Assembly (NCBI GenBank): GCA_002346745.1
Contig: DEAL01000012.1
Span: 39,329-103,328 of the forward strand
Direction: 5' to 3'
From: Candidatus Neomicrothrix sp. UBA2983
GTDB lineage: Bacteria > Actinomycetota > Acidimicrobiia > Acidimicrobiales > MedAcidi-G1
DNA: 64,000 nucleotides
This document shows positions 16,698 through 25,442 of the stretch, one piece after another. A program made the translations under genes and the position numbers. The number at the start of each line of letters is the position of its first letter. Positions within the stretch are counted from its first letter, which is position 1. Below the pieces are notes generated by a model. That model saw nothing but the letters and a program-made list of their open reading frames with translations. It ran no database searches and was not told the DNA's origin.

Positions 16698-18887
16698 ATG
16701 GCCGAAGAGGGGCGCCCCGCCTTCACATACATCCCGGGGATCGATGGCATCCGCGGGATCTGGGTGGTCATCGGCCCGCTGCTGTACCACGCCGCCACCG
16801 ACACGGTGTCTGGCGGCATCCTCGGCATCGACCTGTTCTTCACGCTGTCGAGTTTCCTCATCATCTCGATCGCCCTGAACGAGTTCGAGAAGACCGGCCG
16901 CATCGACCTGAAGGCCTACGCCGGGCGACGGGCCCGCCGCCTGCTGCCCGCCCTGTTCGTGGCCCTGTTGGCGCTGACGCTCTACCTGGTGCTGTTCGTC
17001 CCCGCCGACCAGTTCCCCCGCTGGACCGGGGCGATCGTCTCGGCGCTGGCCTACTGCGCCAACTGGTTCGAGATCTTCAGCGACGTCTCCTACTTCGAGG
17101 ACTTCCAGCACTCGCCGCTGCGCCACGTGTGGTCGTTCTCGATCGAGGAGCAGTTCTACGTCTTCGCGCCGCTGTACCTGATCACCGTCCTGTACCTGTG
17201 CAAGAAGCACGCCTACCGGGTGCTGCTCTGGACGATGGTGGTCGGCACGATCGCCTCGACGTGGTGGATGGGCCACCTCTACCCGGGCGGCGGCGACCCG
17301 TCACGCGTCTACTACGGCACCGACACCCGGGCGCATTCGCTGTTCGCCGGCATCATCCTGGCGGTCATCGTGCGCCAGCGCGGCCCGGTCCGCACCCGGC
17401 GGGCGCAGCTGTGGTGGGTGGCCGGCGCCTACGCCGCCACGCTGTTCTTCGCCTGGGCCATCTTCGAGATCTCGGAGCGCTCGGCCTGGATGTTCGAGCA
17501 CGGCGGCTTCCTCATGGTGGCCGGCATCTCGTGCGCGATGGTCTACGGGGTCGCCCAGCCGGCCGAGCCGGCCTGGCACACGCGCCTGCCGGCGTCGCTG
17601 TCGGCGCCGGACGCCCCGTGGCCCAACCGGGTGCTGCTCGGCGCCGGGTACGCCGGCCTGTTCGCCGCCGGCTGGGCGGTGGTAAGCGTGGTGCGCGGCA
17701 ACGCCCCGTTCGACCACTGGCCGTACCTGCTGGGCGTCGGCATCGGCTGGTTCTGGTACGGCTGCGCCGGCGCCACGAAGGGGCCGCTGCACTGGTTCCT
17801 CGAGTCGCCGTTGATTCGCTGGGTCGGCAAGATCAGCTACGGCCTCTACCTGTACCACTGGCCGATCTACCTGCTGGTCACGCCCGAGCGGATGGGCCGC
17901 CTCATTCCCGGCGTGGACGTGGTCGAGGGCAACAACCTCATCTGGCTTCACCTCCTCCTCACGTTCGCCGTGTCGGCGGCCAGCTTCTACCTCGTCGAGC
18001 AACCCGTCGTGCACCGCAAGGTGCCGCTGCTGGACCGGCCGCTCAAGCCCGTTCCCGCCATCTCGGCAGGCGCCGTCGCCGTGGTGGCGATCCTGCTGGG
18101 CCTGCTGTGGGTCAACACCCGCCCGGCCGACGAGGCCGCCGCCTCCTCGAGGGGCCCGTGCGCCGAGCAGGGCCTGCTGCCACCGGCGACCGACGACCGC
18201 ACCCGGGTGCTGGTGGTCGGCGACTCCGTGGCGCTCCAGATCGGCGAGGCGCTGTGCACCTGGGTGCTCGAGAACCCCGGTGAGGCCGTGGTGCTGAACG
18301 AGGCGCACCTGGGCTGCGTGGTGGGCCGGTACGGCCAGAAGCGGATCCCGGAGGGCATCGAGGGGCCGGTGGGTGAACTGTGCTCGGCGTGGAACGACCC
18401 GGTCGAGCCGCACGTGATACTCGACCCCGAGGTGGTGTCGTGGCCGACGGCGGTCGAGGTGTTCCAGCCCGACGTGGTCCTGTCGCACATCACCCCGTGG
18501 GACGTGACCGACCGTCTGGTGCCGTCGCTGGGCGACGAGTGGGTCAACGTCGGGATGCCCGTCTACGACGACTACATCTCGTCGGAATACCGGCTGGCCT
18601 CCGAGGTGCTGGGCGCGACCGGCGCCCGTGTGGTGTGGCTGGAGGGCGCCCACCTGAAGCGAGAGATCCGGCCGCAGAACCACCCCGACCGGATCGACCG
18701 TCTCAACGAGCTGGTCGTGGCCGCCACCGCCGACCTGGACCACGTGTCGACGATCCCCTACCGAGAGTTCATCGGCGACAACGGCTCGGAGCGGGAACGC
18801 CACACCCGCTTCGACGGGGTGCACCTCTCGGAGGCGGGCATGGCCGAGGTCGGACCCTGGCTCATGGACCGGATCCTCACCGAGTAG
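16698..18887 (+). CDS. Acyltransferase 3 / SGNH hydrolase fusion (OafA/YrhL family)
   Basis: This is a 729-residue membrane O-acyltransferase that modifies cell-surface glycans. Residues about 10-460 are the acyltransferase-3 domain with some ten helices. They include IPGIDGIRGIWVV, GILGIDLFFTLSSFLI, the positively charged YAGRRARRLLPALF, and HVWSFSIEEQFYVFAP. After a last helix near 455-475, residues 490-729 are an SGNH domain: the GDSVALQIGEAL nucleophile block near 507 and the D-x-x-H block FDGVHLSEAG near 705. The layout matches proteins that O-acetylate surface polysaccharides, with the extracellular domain finishing transfer. It follows the membrane glycosyltransferase-like gene by 11 bases. 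Confidence 0.88.
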   Translation: MAEEGRPAFTYIPGIDGIRGIWVVIGPLLYHAATDTVSGGILGIDLFFTLSSFLIISIALNEFEKTGRIDLKAYAGRRARRLLPALFVALLALTLYLVLFVPADQFPRWTGAIVSALAYCANWFEIFSDVSYFEDFQHSPLRHVWSFSIEEQFYVFAPLYLITVLYLCKKHAYRVLLWTMVVGTIASTWWMGHLYPGGGDPSRVYYGTDTRAHSLFAGIILAVIVRQRGPVRTRRAQLWWVAGAYAATLFFAWAIFEISERSAWMFEHGGFLMVAGISCAMVYGVAQPAEPAWHTRLPASLSAPDAPWPNRVLLGAGYAGLFAAGWAVVSVVRGNAPFDHWPYLLGVGIGWFWYGCAGATKGPLHWFLESPLIRWVGKISYGLYLYHWPIYLLVTPERMGRLIPGVDVVEGNNLIWLHLLLTFAVSAASFYLVEQPVVHRKVPLLDRPLKPVPAISAGAVAVVAILLGLLWVNTRPADEAAASSRGPCAEQGLLPPATDDRTRVLVVGDSVALQIGEALCTWVLENPGEAVVLNEAHLGCVVGRYGQKRIPEGIEGPVGELCSAWNDPVEPHVILDPEVVSWPTAVEVFQPDVVLSHITPWDVTDRLVPSLGDEWVNVGMPVYDDYISSEYRLASEVLGATGARVVWLEGAHLKREIRPQNHPDRIDRLNELVVAATADLDHVSTIPYREFIGDNGSERERHTRFDGVHLSEAGMAEVGPWLMDRILTE

Positions 18888-18905
18888 TCCCCGGCTGTCG
18901 GGGCT
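18886..18905. terminator. Hairpin between convergent genes
   Basis: AGTCCCCG and CGGGGCT arms flank a 5-nt loop just after the acyltransferase stop and before the stop of the HD-domain gene on the other strand. There is no U-tract, so the role is tentative. Confidence 0.3.
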
Positions 18906-18911
18906 GCGGGC

Positions 18912-19697
18912 TCAGGCCCGTTCGGCCCACCAGGCGTCGAGGCGGGCCTCGAGCTCGGAACGCTCGAGGTCGCCCTCGGCCCGCTTGAGGGCCAGCAGGA
19001 ACGCCAGCGCCTCACCGACCTCGCGGCCCGGGCCGATGCCGAGGTGGGCCATGACGGCGTCGCCGTCCATGCCGGGGCGCTCCGCCCGGAAGCGCTCCTC
19101 CTCGGCCAGCTCCTGGATGCGCCGCTCGAGGTCGTCCATGGCGGCCTGGATGCCGGCGGCCTTGGCCCGGTTCCGGGTGGTGCAGTCGCACCGGATCATG
19201 TGGTTGAGCTTGCCGAGCAGCGGTCCGGCGTCGCGGGCGTAGCGGCGCACCGCCGAGTCGGACCAGCCGTCGGTGTAGCCCTTGAACCGGCCCGAGAGCC
19301 GGACCAGTTCGGCGACGTCCTCGACCAGCTGCTCCCCGTAGCCGAGTTCGGTCAGGCGCTTGCGGGCCATGCGGGCGCCGACGGCCTCGTGGTGGCGGAA
19401 CGTGACCTCGCCGTGCTCGAACGAGCGGGTCCGGGGCTTGCCGATGTCGTGGAAGAGGGCGCCCAGTCGGACCGTGATCTCGGGGTCGGTCTTATTGACG
19501 ACGGCGAAGGTGTGGGCGAGGACGTCCTTGTGCCGGTGGATGGGATCCTGCTCCATACGCAGCAGCGGCAGTTCGGGGACGAGGACGCCCATCTCGCCGG
19601 AGTCGACCGATGCCCACAGCCCGGGCGCGCAGTCCGGCTCGAGCAGGATCGCGGAGAGGCGCGCCGCCCCGGGGGCGGTGTCTGACGATGCGGCCAC
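18912..19697 (-). CDS. HD-domain protein matching the C-terminal half of CCA tRNA nucleotidyltransferase
   Basis: The 261-residue protein begins directly in the neck region of CCA-adding enzymes (LSAILLEPDCAPGLWASV, GVLVPELPLLRMEQDPIHRHKDVLAHT). It continues with an HD metal site in LGALFHDIGKPRTRSF plus RHHEAVGARMARKRL, and then the tail helices. The N-terminal nucleotidyltransferase head (GGxVRD and DxD motifs) is absent, and the upstream sequence on this strand is promoter, not coding. It is therefore probably a free-standing phosphohydrolase rather than a CCA-adding enzyme. The GTG at 19697 has TAGACT 7 nt upstream. It is convergent with the acyltransferase. Confidence 0.78.
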   Translation of the reverse strand: MAASSDTAPGAARLSAILLEPDCAPGLWASVDSGEMGVLVPELPLLRMEQDPIHRHKDVLAHTFAVVNKTDPEITVRLGALFHDIGKPRTRSFEHGEVTFRHHEAVGARMARKRLTELGYGEQLVEDVAELVRLSGRFKGYTDGWSDSAVRRYARDAGPLLGKLNHMIRCDCTTRNRAKAAGIQAAMDDLERRIQELAEEERFRAERPGMDGDAVMAHLGIGPGREVGEALAFLLALKRAEGDLERSELEARLDAWWAERA

Positions 19698-19704
19698 GGG
19701 TCCG

Positions 19705-19710
19705 AGTCTA
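19705..19710 (-). promoter_or_regulatory. -10 box of leaderless promoter for HD-domain gene
   Basis: TAGACT on the minus strand, 7-nt spacer, then the GTG at 19697. Confidence 0.5.
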
Positions 19711-19738
19711 CGGACCCGGGCCCTCCGGTCCCGGGGAG

Positions 19739-20992
19739 TCAGCTGGCGGGCGGCGCCTCGATGTCGAGGCTGAGCATCCGGGCGGCGTTGCCGCGCACGA
19801 TCTTCCACACGACGTCGGCGGGCAGGTGGCCCATCATGTCCTCGGCGACCTGCTTGGTGTTCGGCCAGGTGGTGTCGGTGTGCGGGTAGTCGGTCTCGAA
19901 CGTGATGTTGTCGACGCCGACCTCGTCCAGCGACGCCAGGCCGTGGTTGTCGCGGAAGAAGCAGCCGTAGACCTGCCGGTAGTAGTAGGTGGACGGCGGC
20001 GCCGGGATGATGTCGGCCACGCCGCCCCACGCCCGGTGCTCCTTCCAGACGTCGTCGGCCCGCTCGAGGATGTAGGGGATCCAGCCGATCTGGCCCTCGC
20101 TGTAGGCGAGCACCAGTTCGGGGAACCGGACCAGCACCCCGGAGAACAGGAAGTCGCTGAGCGAAGCGATGGCGTTGTTGAAGCTCAGCGAGGCGGCGAC
20201 AGCCGGCGGGGCGTCGGGCGAGGCGGCCGGCATCTTGGACGACGAGCCGATGTGCATGCACACGACGGTCTTCGTCTCCTGGCAGGCGGCGAAGAAGGGA
20301 TCCCAGTAGCCGGTGTGGATGGACGGGAGGCCCAGGTTGGGGGCGATCTCGGAGAAGCAGACGGCGTGGCAGCCCCGGGCGGCGTTGCGGCGCACCTCCT
20401 CGGCGGCCAGGTCGGCGTCCCAGAGCGGGATGATGATGAGCGGCACGAGCGCCCCGCCCGAGTCGCCGCACCACTCCTCGACCATGAAGTCGTTGTAGGC
20501 CTTGATGCAGGCGAGGCCGAGTTCGCGGTCGGCGGCCTCGTAGAAGGTCTGGCCGCAGAAGCGGGGCAGGGTCGGGAACGACAGCGAGACCTCGACGTGG
20601 TTGGCGACCATGTCGGCGACCCGGGCCTTGGGGTCGTAGCAGCCGGGCCGCATCTCGTCGTAGGTGATGGGCGACATGGTCATCTCGTCGCGGTCGAAGC
20701 CGACGGCGGCGACGTGGCGCTTGTTGGGGTGGACGAGGTCCTCGTAGAACCAGACGTCGCACCAGGGGGCGTCGGGGGTGTCGAGTTCGTACTCGTACAT
20801 CTTGGCGCCGCCGACCCATGTCATCTCGCCGAGGCGCCGACGTTCGACGCGGGGGCCGCGGTCCTTGAACTTGGCGGGCAGCCACTCCTGCCAGAGGTGG
20901 GGGGGCTCGACGATGTGGTCGTCGACGCTGATGATCGGTGGGATCTCGGTGCGCGCCTGCCCGGTGGCGGTGCTGTCCTCGGTGAGGGTCAT
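19739..20992 (-). CDS. Amidohydrolase family protein (amidohydrolase 2 / ACMSD-like)
   Basis: The 417-residue TIM-barrel metal hydrolase or decarboxylase belongs to the amidohydrolase 2 group. The N-terminal metal site is ISVDDHIVEPPHLWQEW. A mid-protein histidine lies in VVCMHIGSSSKMP, and the late aspartate block is ITFETDYPHTDTTWPN. Homologues in actinobacteria often lie with CoA-linked fatty-acid or aromatic degradation genes, as here. The ATG at 20992 has GGGAG about 6 nt upstream. The open frame beyond it runs through an inverted-repeat operator and is non-coding. It is divergent from an enoyl-CoA hydratase gene across that operator, which suggests shared control. The substrate is unknown. 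Confidence 0.82.
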   Translation of the reverse strand: MTLTEDSTATGQARTEIPPIISVDDHIVEPPHLWQEWLPAKFKDRGPRVERRRLGEMTWVGGAKMYEYELDTPDAPWCDVWFYEDLVHPNKRHVAAVGFDRDEMTMSPITYDEMRPGCYDPKARVADMVANHVEVSLSFPTLPRFCGQTFYEAADRELGLACIKAYNDFMVEEWCGDSGGALVPLIIIPLWDADLAAEEVRRNAARGCHAVCFSEIAPNLGLPSIHTGYWDPFFAACQETKTVVCMHIGSSSKMPAASPDAPPAVAASLSFNNAIASLSDFLFSGVLVRFPELVLAYSEGQIGWIPYILERADDVWKEHRAWGGVADIIPAPPSTYYYRQVYGCFFRDNHGLASLDEVGVDNITFETDYPHTDTTWPNTKQVAEDMMGHLPADVVWKIVRGNAARMLSLDIEAPPAS

Positions 20993-21003
20993 GGCAACTC
21001 CCA

Positions 21004-21024
21004 AATCTGACGGTCCGTCAGATT
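21004..21024. promoter_or_regulatory. Perfect inverted repeat, likely operator for a TetR-type regulator
   Basis: Ten-base arms (21004-21013 and 21015-21024) surround a single central base. The core is TCTGACGGTCCGTCAGA. It lies 11 bp upstream of the amidohydrolase start and 75 bp before the enoyl-CoA hydratase start on the other strand. Its length and symmetry are typical of TetR-family sites. No regulator gene for it is in the window. Confidence 0.7.
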
Positions 21025-21085
21025 CTAGGCGCACCCTGCCCACGGGCGGCCACTCCGGGCGCTCCCCCGTGCCGAGGCACTCCGC

Positions 21086-21091
21086 TACGGT
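21086..21091 (+). promoter_or_regulatory. -10 box of leaderless promoter for enoyl-CoA hydratase
   Basis: TACGGT, 7-nt spacer, then the GTG at 21099. Confidence 0.5.
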
Positions 21092-21098
21092 CCACCCC

Positions 21099-21905
21099 GT
21101 GACCGGATCCGACCGCGAGGGGCCGCACGGGGAGGCGGCGACGTACGAACGCAAGGGGCACGTCGCCACCATCACCTACAACCGACCCGAGGCGCTCAAC
21201 GCCGTCAACAGCGACCTGCGCCGCGACCTCAACGCCGCCTGGCAGCGGTTCGTGGCCGACGAGGACGCCTGGGTCGGGATCGTCACCGGGGCCGGCGACA
21301 CGGCCTTCTGCGCCGGCGCCGACCTGAAGGACCGCGGCGGCTCGGTCGGCGAGTTCCCCGGCACCTTCTGGGAGATGCCCACCGTCAACTCCTTCGAGTC
21401 GGGCCTCGAGGTGTTCAAGCCCACCATCGCCGCCGTCAACGGCCACTGCATCGGCTACGGGCTCACCGCCGTCGTGGCCTGCGACTTCGTCATCGCCGCC
21501 GACCACGCCACCTTCTCGTGGCCCGAGGTCACCATCGGCATCCCCACCATCGTCGGCGCCATCCGCCTCCCCCGGAAGGTGGCCTGGGCCGACGCCATGG
21601 AACTCCTCCTCACCGGCGAGCCCATCGACGCCGAGCGGGCCAAGGAGATCGGCCTGGCCTGGAAGGTCGTGCCCGGCGACCAACTCATGGAGGAGGCCCT
21701 TGCGCTCGCCGAGCGCCTCTGCCGGGCCGCCCCGCTGGCCGCCCGGGCCACCAAGGAGGTCGCCACCCGCACCGCCGCCATGTCGTGGACCGAGGCGGTG
21801 CGCTTCGGCGAGACCATGCGCCGGGTCGCCGGCACCACCGACGACGCCGCCGAGGGCGGTCGGGCCTGGGCCGAGAAGCGCCCGCCCGACTGGCAGGGGA
21901 GCTAG
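21099..21905 (+). CDS. Enoyl-CoA hydratase/isomerase family protein
   Basis: This 268-residue crotonase-fold enzyme acts on acyl-CoA thioesters, probably hydrating a 2-enoyl-CoA. Oxyanion-hole segments are AFCAGADLKDRGG (about residue 70) and AAVNGHCIGYGLT (about 110). The region carrying the usual catalytic glutamate is FSWPEVTIGIPTIVG. The protein is close to the family's usual 260 residues. An upstream in-frame ATG at 20778 is ignored because that stretch overlaps the operator and the opposite gene. The GTG at 21099 has a TACGGT box 7 nt upstream. It is followed after 50 bp by an LLM oxidoreductase gene on the same strand. Confidence 0.87.
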   Translation: MTGSDREGPHGEAATYERKGHVATITYNRPEALNAVNSDLRRDLNAAWQRFVADEDAWVGIVTGAGDTAFCAGADLKDRGGSVGEFPGTFWEMPTVNSFESGLEVFKPTIAAVNGHCIGYGLTAVVACDFVIAADHATFSWPEVTIGIPTIVGAIRLPRKVAWADAMELLLTGEPIDAERAKEIGLAWKVVPGDQLMEEALALAERLCRAAPLAARATKEVATRTAAMSWTEAVRFGETMRRVAGTTDDAAEGGRAWAEKRPPDWQGS

Positions 21906-21955
21906 GCCCCCGGCGAGACTCGGGGCCGCCAGACCACGACCCCGGGGAGTTCCAC

Positions 21956-22825
21956 ATGCGAGTCGGCATCATCTTCGCCAACGCCGGACCGTTCGGCACC
22001 GCCGAGGGCTGCACCACGCTCGGGACGCACGCCGAGGCAGCCGGGTTCGATGCCCTCTGGACCGTCGAACACGTCGTATTCCCCGAGGGCTACGAGTCGA
22101 CCTACCCGTACGACGCCAGCGGGAAGATGGCGATGGCGTCCGACACGCCACTGGTCGACCCGCTCATCTGGCTGGCCTGGGTGGCGGCGCACACCACCCG
22201 CCTGCGCCTCGCCACCGGCATCCTCATCCTTCCCGAGCGCAACCCGCTCGTCCTCGCCAAGGAACTCGCCACCCTCGACGCCATGAGCGGAGGACGGGTC
22301 GACCTCGGCATCGGCGTGGGCTGGCTGCGCGAGGAGTTCGACGCCCTCGGCATCCCCTGGGAACGACGCGGCGCCCGCACCGACGAGTACGTGGCCGCCA
22401 TGCGCACGCTGTGGGGCGCCGACAGGGTGTCGTTCGACGGCGACTTCGTGTCGTTCGACGAGGTGTCCTCCAACCCCAAGCCCGCCAACGGGTCGGTGCC
22501 GATCTTCATCGGCGGCCACAGCGAGGCCGCCGCACGACGGGCCGGCCGACTGGGCGACGGGTTCTTCCCCGGCAAGGGCGACCTCGACGCCCTCCTCGAC
22601 ACGATGCACCGAGAGGCCGAGGCCCACGACCGCGACCCCGCCAGCATCGAGGTCGTCTGGGGCGGCGACGGTGTCATGGACGCCTCAACGGTCGAGCGGG
22701 CCGCCGAGCTGGCCGCCAAGGGGGTCACCCGCCTCGTAGTGCCCGGCTTCCTCTTCTGGCGCGACCCCGAGGAGTCGCTGGCCAGGTTCGGCGAGGAGGT
22801 CGTCGCCCCCCTGGCCGAGGTCTGA
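21956..22825 (+). CDS. LLM-class F420-dependent oxidoreductase
   Basis: The 289-residue protein belongs to the luciferase-like monooxygenase superfamily, in the branch that usually uses coenzyme F420 in actinobacteria. Visible features are the N-terminal strand MRVGIIFANAGPF, the LWTVEHVVFPEGY region, ATGILILPERNPLVLAKELATLD, the MSGGRVDLGIGVGW block, and VPIFIGGHSEAAARRAGRLGDG. These are standard for the TIGR03619-like group. CGGGGAG precedes the ATG at 21956. It is probably co-transcribed with the enoyl-CoA hydratase. The substrate cannot be told from the sequence, and FMN use remains possible. Confidence 0.87.
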   Translation: MRVGIIFANAGPFGTAEGCTTLGTHAEAAGFDALWTVEHVVFPEGYESTYPYDASGKMAMASDTPLVDPLIWLAWVAAHTTRLRLATGILILPERNPLVLAKELATLDAMSGGRVDLGIGVGWLREEFDALGIPWERRGARTDEYVAAMRTLWGADRVSFDGDFVSFDEVSSNPKPANGSVPIFIGGHSEAAARRAGRLGDGFFPGKGDLDALLDTMHREAEAHDRDPASIEVVWGGDGVMDASTVERAAELAAKGVTRLVVPGFLFWRDPEESLARFGEEVVAPLAEV

Positions 22826-22904
22826 GCCGGGCGCGCGTCGGACACGCCGCCCGATCGGGCAGGCTGGAGGGCATCGACGCCCGCCCCGACCCCCTGTTCC
22901 TCCC

Positions 22905-23846
22905 GTGACCGGCTGGATGCGCGACCCCCGCGACCGGCGCGGCCGCAGCATGGGCCCCGGCTTCGGCGCCGGACGCCGTCGTAGCGGCCGACCCCGGCGC
23001 AGCCGCCTCGGCGACCTCCTCGCCGAGCGCCGCACCCTCCTGCTGGTCCTCCTCCTCGTCGCCTTCTTCGTGGTCATCGCCATCGGCGGCACCGCCACCG
23101 AGGACCCCGTCGACGAGCAGCAGGACCTCTCGGCGACCGTCCAGGCCGCCATGGTCCGAGCCGGCCTGCCGACCGTCGAGGTGCAGGTGGTCGACTGGAC
23201 GGTCGTGCTCCGAGGCCGCGTCGCCTCCGAGGAACTGCGCGAGGCCGCCACCCGGGTGGCGCAGGCCGAACCGGGCGTGATCGGCGTCGAGAACCTGATC
23301 CTCGCACCCGAGCCGATCGTGACCGACACGGTCCCCGAGGAGGAGGCGCCGGACCTGCCCGCCAACCAGGCCGACCTTCTGCTCCAGGCCCGCCTCAGCG
23401 CCGCCGCCGCTCGGACCCCGATCCAGTTCGAGAGCGGCGGTGACCGCATCACCGAGGAGTCCCTCCCCACCCTCGAACTGATCGCCGACTTCCTCGTCGC
23501 CAACCCCGGGGTCCGCGTCCAGATCATCGGCCACACCGACAGCGACGGCGAGGAGGACGCCAACCTGGCCCTGTCGAGGATCCGGGCCGAGGCCGTCCGG
23601 GCACAGCTGATCGCCCGCGGCGTCGATGCCGAGCGGCTCACCCCGCTGGGCATGGGCGAGTACGACCCCGTCGCCGACAACGTCACCCGCGAGGGCAAGG
23701 CCCGCAACCGCCGCATCGAGTTCCTCGTCCTTCCCGAGGGACAGGAGGGCCTGAGCGCCCCCACCACGACGACCACCACAACAACCACCACGACGAGCAC
23801 CACGGTTCCCCCCACCAGCGAGCCGCCGGCAACCACCGCCGGCTGA
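22905..23846 (+). CDS. Membrane-anchored BON-OmpA protein
   Basis: The 313-residue envelope protein has a basic cytoplasmic N-terminus (1-43), one helix (about 45-63), a BON domain (about 75-133) and an OmpA/MotB-type peptidoglycan-binding domain (about 150-280). The OmpA domain has IQFESGGDRITEESLPTLE, VQIIGHTDSDGEEDANLALS, the EAVRAQLIARGV helix and a late RNRRIEFLV. A poly-Thr tail of twelve consecutive threonines and more closes the protein. The order helix-BON-OmpA is like mycobacterial ArfA. The start is GTG 22905; no strong ribosome site is visible. It probably links membrane and wall. Confidence 0.83.
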   Translation: MTGWMRDPRDRRGRSMGPGFGAGRRRSGRPRRSRLGDLLAERRTLLLVLLLVAFFVVIAIGGTATEDPVDEQQDLSATVQAAMVRAGLPTVEVQVVDWTVVLRGRVASEELREAATRVAQAEPGVIGVENLILAPEPIVTDTVPEEEAPDLPANQADLLLQARLSAAAARTPIQFESGGDRITEESLPTLELIADFLVANPGVRVQIIGHTDSDGEEDANLALSRIRAEAVRAQLIARGVDAERLTPLGMGEYDPVADNVTREGKARNRRIEFLVLPEGQEGLSAPTTTTTTTTTTTSTTVPPTSEPPATTAG

Positions 23847-23891
23847 CCCCGGGGCATGGCAGTACGCCGTCCCGGCTGCGAGACTGTGCCC

Positions 23892-24488
23892 ATGGAGCCC
23901 ACGGTCGGCCAGGCCACCCGAACCTCAACCAGAGGGGCGTCGGAGTTGTCGACACCCACCCCCCGCTGGCGGGGCGTGCACCACCTGGCCATGGTCACCC
24001 CCGACATGGACGTCACCGTCCGCTTCTACGTCGGCGTACTCGGCATGCCCCTCGTCGCCACCCTGCGTGCGGGCCCGATGCGCCACTACTTCTTCGAACT
24101 CGGACCCGGCAACACGATCGCCTTCTTCGAGGTGCCCGGCGCCGAAACCTTCGCCAAGCCAGCCGGGGCGCCGACCTCGCGGGCCATCCAGTTCGACCAC
24201 GTGGCGTTCGGCGTCGCCGACGAGGCCGCCCTCGTCGAACTCCAACGGCGGCTGGTCGAGGCCGGCTGCGAGGTCACCCCCGTGGTCGACCACGACATCA
24301 TCCGGTCGATCTACTTCCACGACCCCAACGGCATCGCCCTCGAGGCCTCGTGGTGGACGATCGACGAAGCGACGCTGGACTTCGCGCCCGACGACCTCCA
24401 GCGGTTCGCCGACCCCGCCCCGGTCCCTGCGGTCGCCGAGTTGACCGAAGGCGGCCTCCAGACGACACCCAACACGCACCTCCGGTGA
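23892..24488 (+). CDS. VOC (glyoxalase/dioxygenase) family protein
   Basis: The 198-residue protein has two beta-alpha-beta-beta-beta modules of the vicinal-oxygen-chelate fold. WRGVHHLAMVTPDMDVTVRF carries the first metal histidine, QFDHVAFGVADEAALVEL the second module's histidine, and IYFHDPNGIALEAS the usual C-terminal glutamate. Members are metal-dependent dioxygenases, isomerases or resistance proteins; which one cannot be told. An ATG at 23856 in the same frame would add 12 residues; the ATG at 23892 is preferred because it sits close to the conserved domain. The stop overlaps the next start (GTGA), so translation of the MpaB-like protein is coupled. Confidence 0.8.
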   Translation: MEPTVGQATRTSTRGASELSTPTPRWRGVHHLAMVTPDMDVTVRFYVGVLGMPLVATLRAGPMRHYFFELGPGNTIAFFEVPGAETFAKPAGAPTSRAIQFDHVAFGVADEAALVELQRRLVEAGCEVTPVVDHDIIRSIYFHDPNGIALEASWWTIDEATLDFAPDDLQRFADPAPVPAVAELTEGGLQTTPNTHLR

Positions 24489-25408
24489 GCCCGGACGCAG
24501 ACACGCCGAACACCGGCTGGCGGGCACGGGTCACCGACACCGCCTCGGGCCTGTTCCGGCACGCCCCCGACCCGCTGGCGGACACGTTCTCCCATCCGGG
24601 CGACCCGGGACTGTTCGGCCCCGGTTCCATGACCTGGCAGCTCATGGGCGACGTCGCCGCCTTCGTCGGCGGCATCCGGGCACTGCTCGTGCAGGCCGCC
24701 CACCCCGAGGTGGCCGCGGGCGTCGGTGACCACTCCGTCTACCGGGAGGACCCCCTGGGCCGCCTGTCCCGCACCGCCGCCTACGTCACCGCCACCACCT
24801 ATGGCGCCATCCCCGAGGTCGACGTGGCGCTGGCGATCGTGCGGCGGGCGCACGGGCCGGTCAGCGGCACCTCGCACCGCGGCGTCACCTACGACGCCGG
24901 CGACCCGGAGATGGGGGCATGGGTCCACAACGCCCTCGTCGACTCGTTCCTGACGGCCCGCCGCACGTTTGGACCTTCGCCGGTGTCGGATGCCGATGCT
25001 GACGCCTACGTGGCCGAACAGGCCCGGCTGGGCGAGCGGCTCGGCGTGACGCCGCTCCCCACCACCGCCGCGGACCTGGCCACCTGGGTGACCGGGCACC
25101 CGGCAGTGGCGGCCTCGCCCGCCGCCGCCGACGCCGTCGCCTTCCTCGCCGCGCCACGCCTCCCCCTAGCCACCCGGCTCGCCTACCGACGTCTCTACGC
25201 AGCCGCCGTTGCCACCGTCCCGCCACGGCTCCAGGTGGCGATCGGCGTCCGGCAGCGGCCCGGAGCGGTTCCCCTCGGCCGGGCCACCACCGGGGTGCTG
25301 CGCGCCGCCATGGGCAACTCCCCCGCCTGGGCGGCCGCCCTCGAGCGCTGCGGCCAACAGCGTCCCCCCGGTATGCGCTTCCGCAACCCCCTCGGCACCA
25401 GCCGTTGA
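24485..25408 (+). CDS. MpaB-like oxygenase (DUF2236)
   Basis: The 307-residue, largely helical protein matches the DUF2236/ER-bound oxygenase family. This family includes fungal MpaB and the bacterial latex-clearing protein and is known to bind haem b. Family signatures are LFGPGSMTWQLMGDVAAFVG, GIRALLVQAAHPEVAAGVGD, HSVYREDPLGRLSRTAAYV and the later VHNALVDSFLTARR. The start is GTG 24485, overlapping the stop of the VOC gene. The cleavage substrate is unknown. It is followed after 34 bp by a truncated FAD oxidoreductase gene. Confidence 0.82.
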   Translation: MSPDADTPNTGWRARVTDTASGLFRHAPDPLADTFSHPGDPGLFGPGSMTWQLMGDVAAFVGGIRALLVQAAHPEVAAGVGDHSVYREDPLGRLSRTAAYVTATTYGAIPEVDVALAIVRRAHGPVSGTSHRGVTYDAGDPEMGAWVHNALVDSFLTARRTFGPSPVSDADADAYVAEQARLGERLGVTPLPTTAADLATWVTGHPAVAASPAAADAVAFLAAPRLPLATRLAYRRLYAAAVATVPPRLQVAIGVRQRPGAVPLGRATTGVLRAAMGNSPAWAAALERCGQQRPPGMRFRNPLGTSR

Positions 25409-25442
25409 CCCGGCACGGTTGCCTCGGAACGACGTTCCGGAA

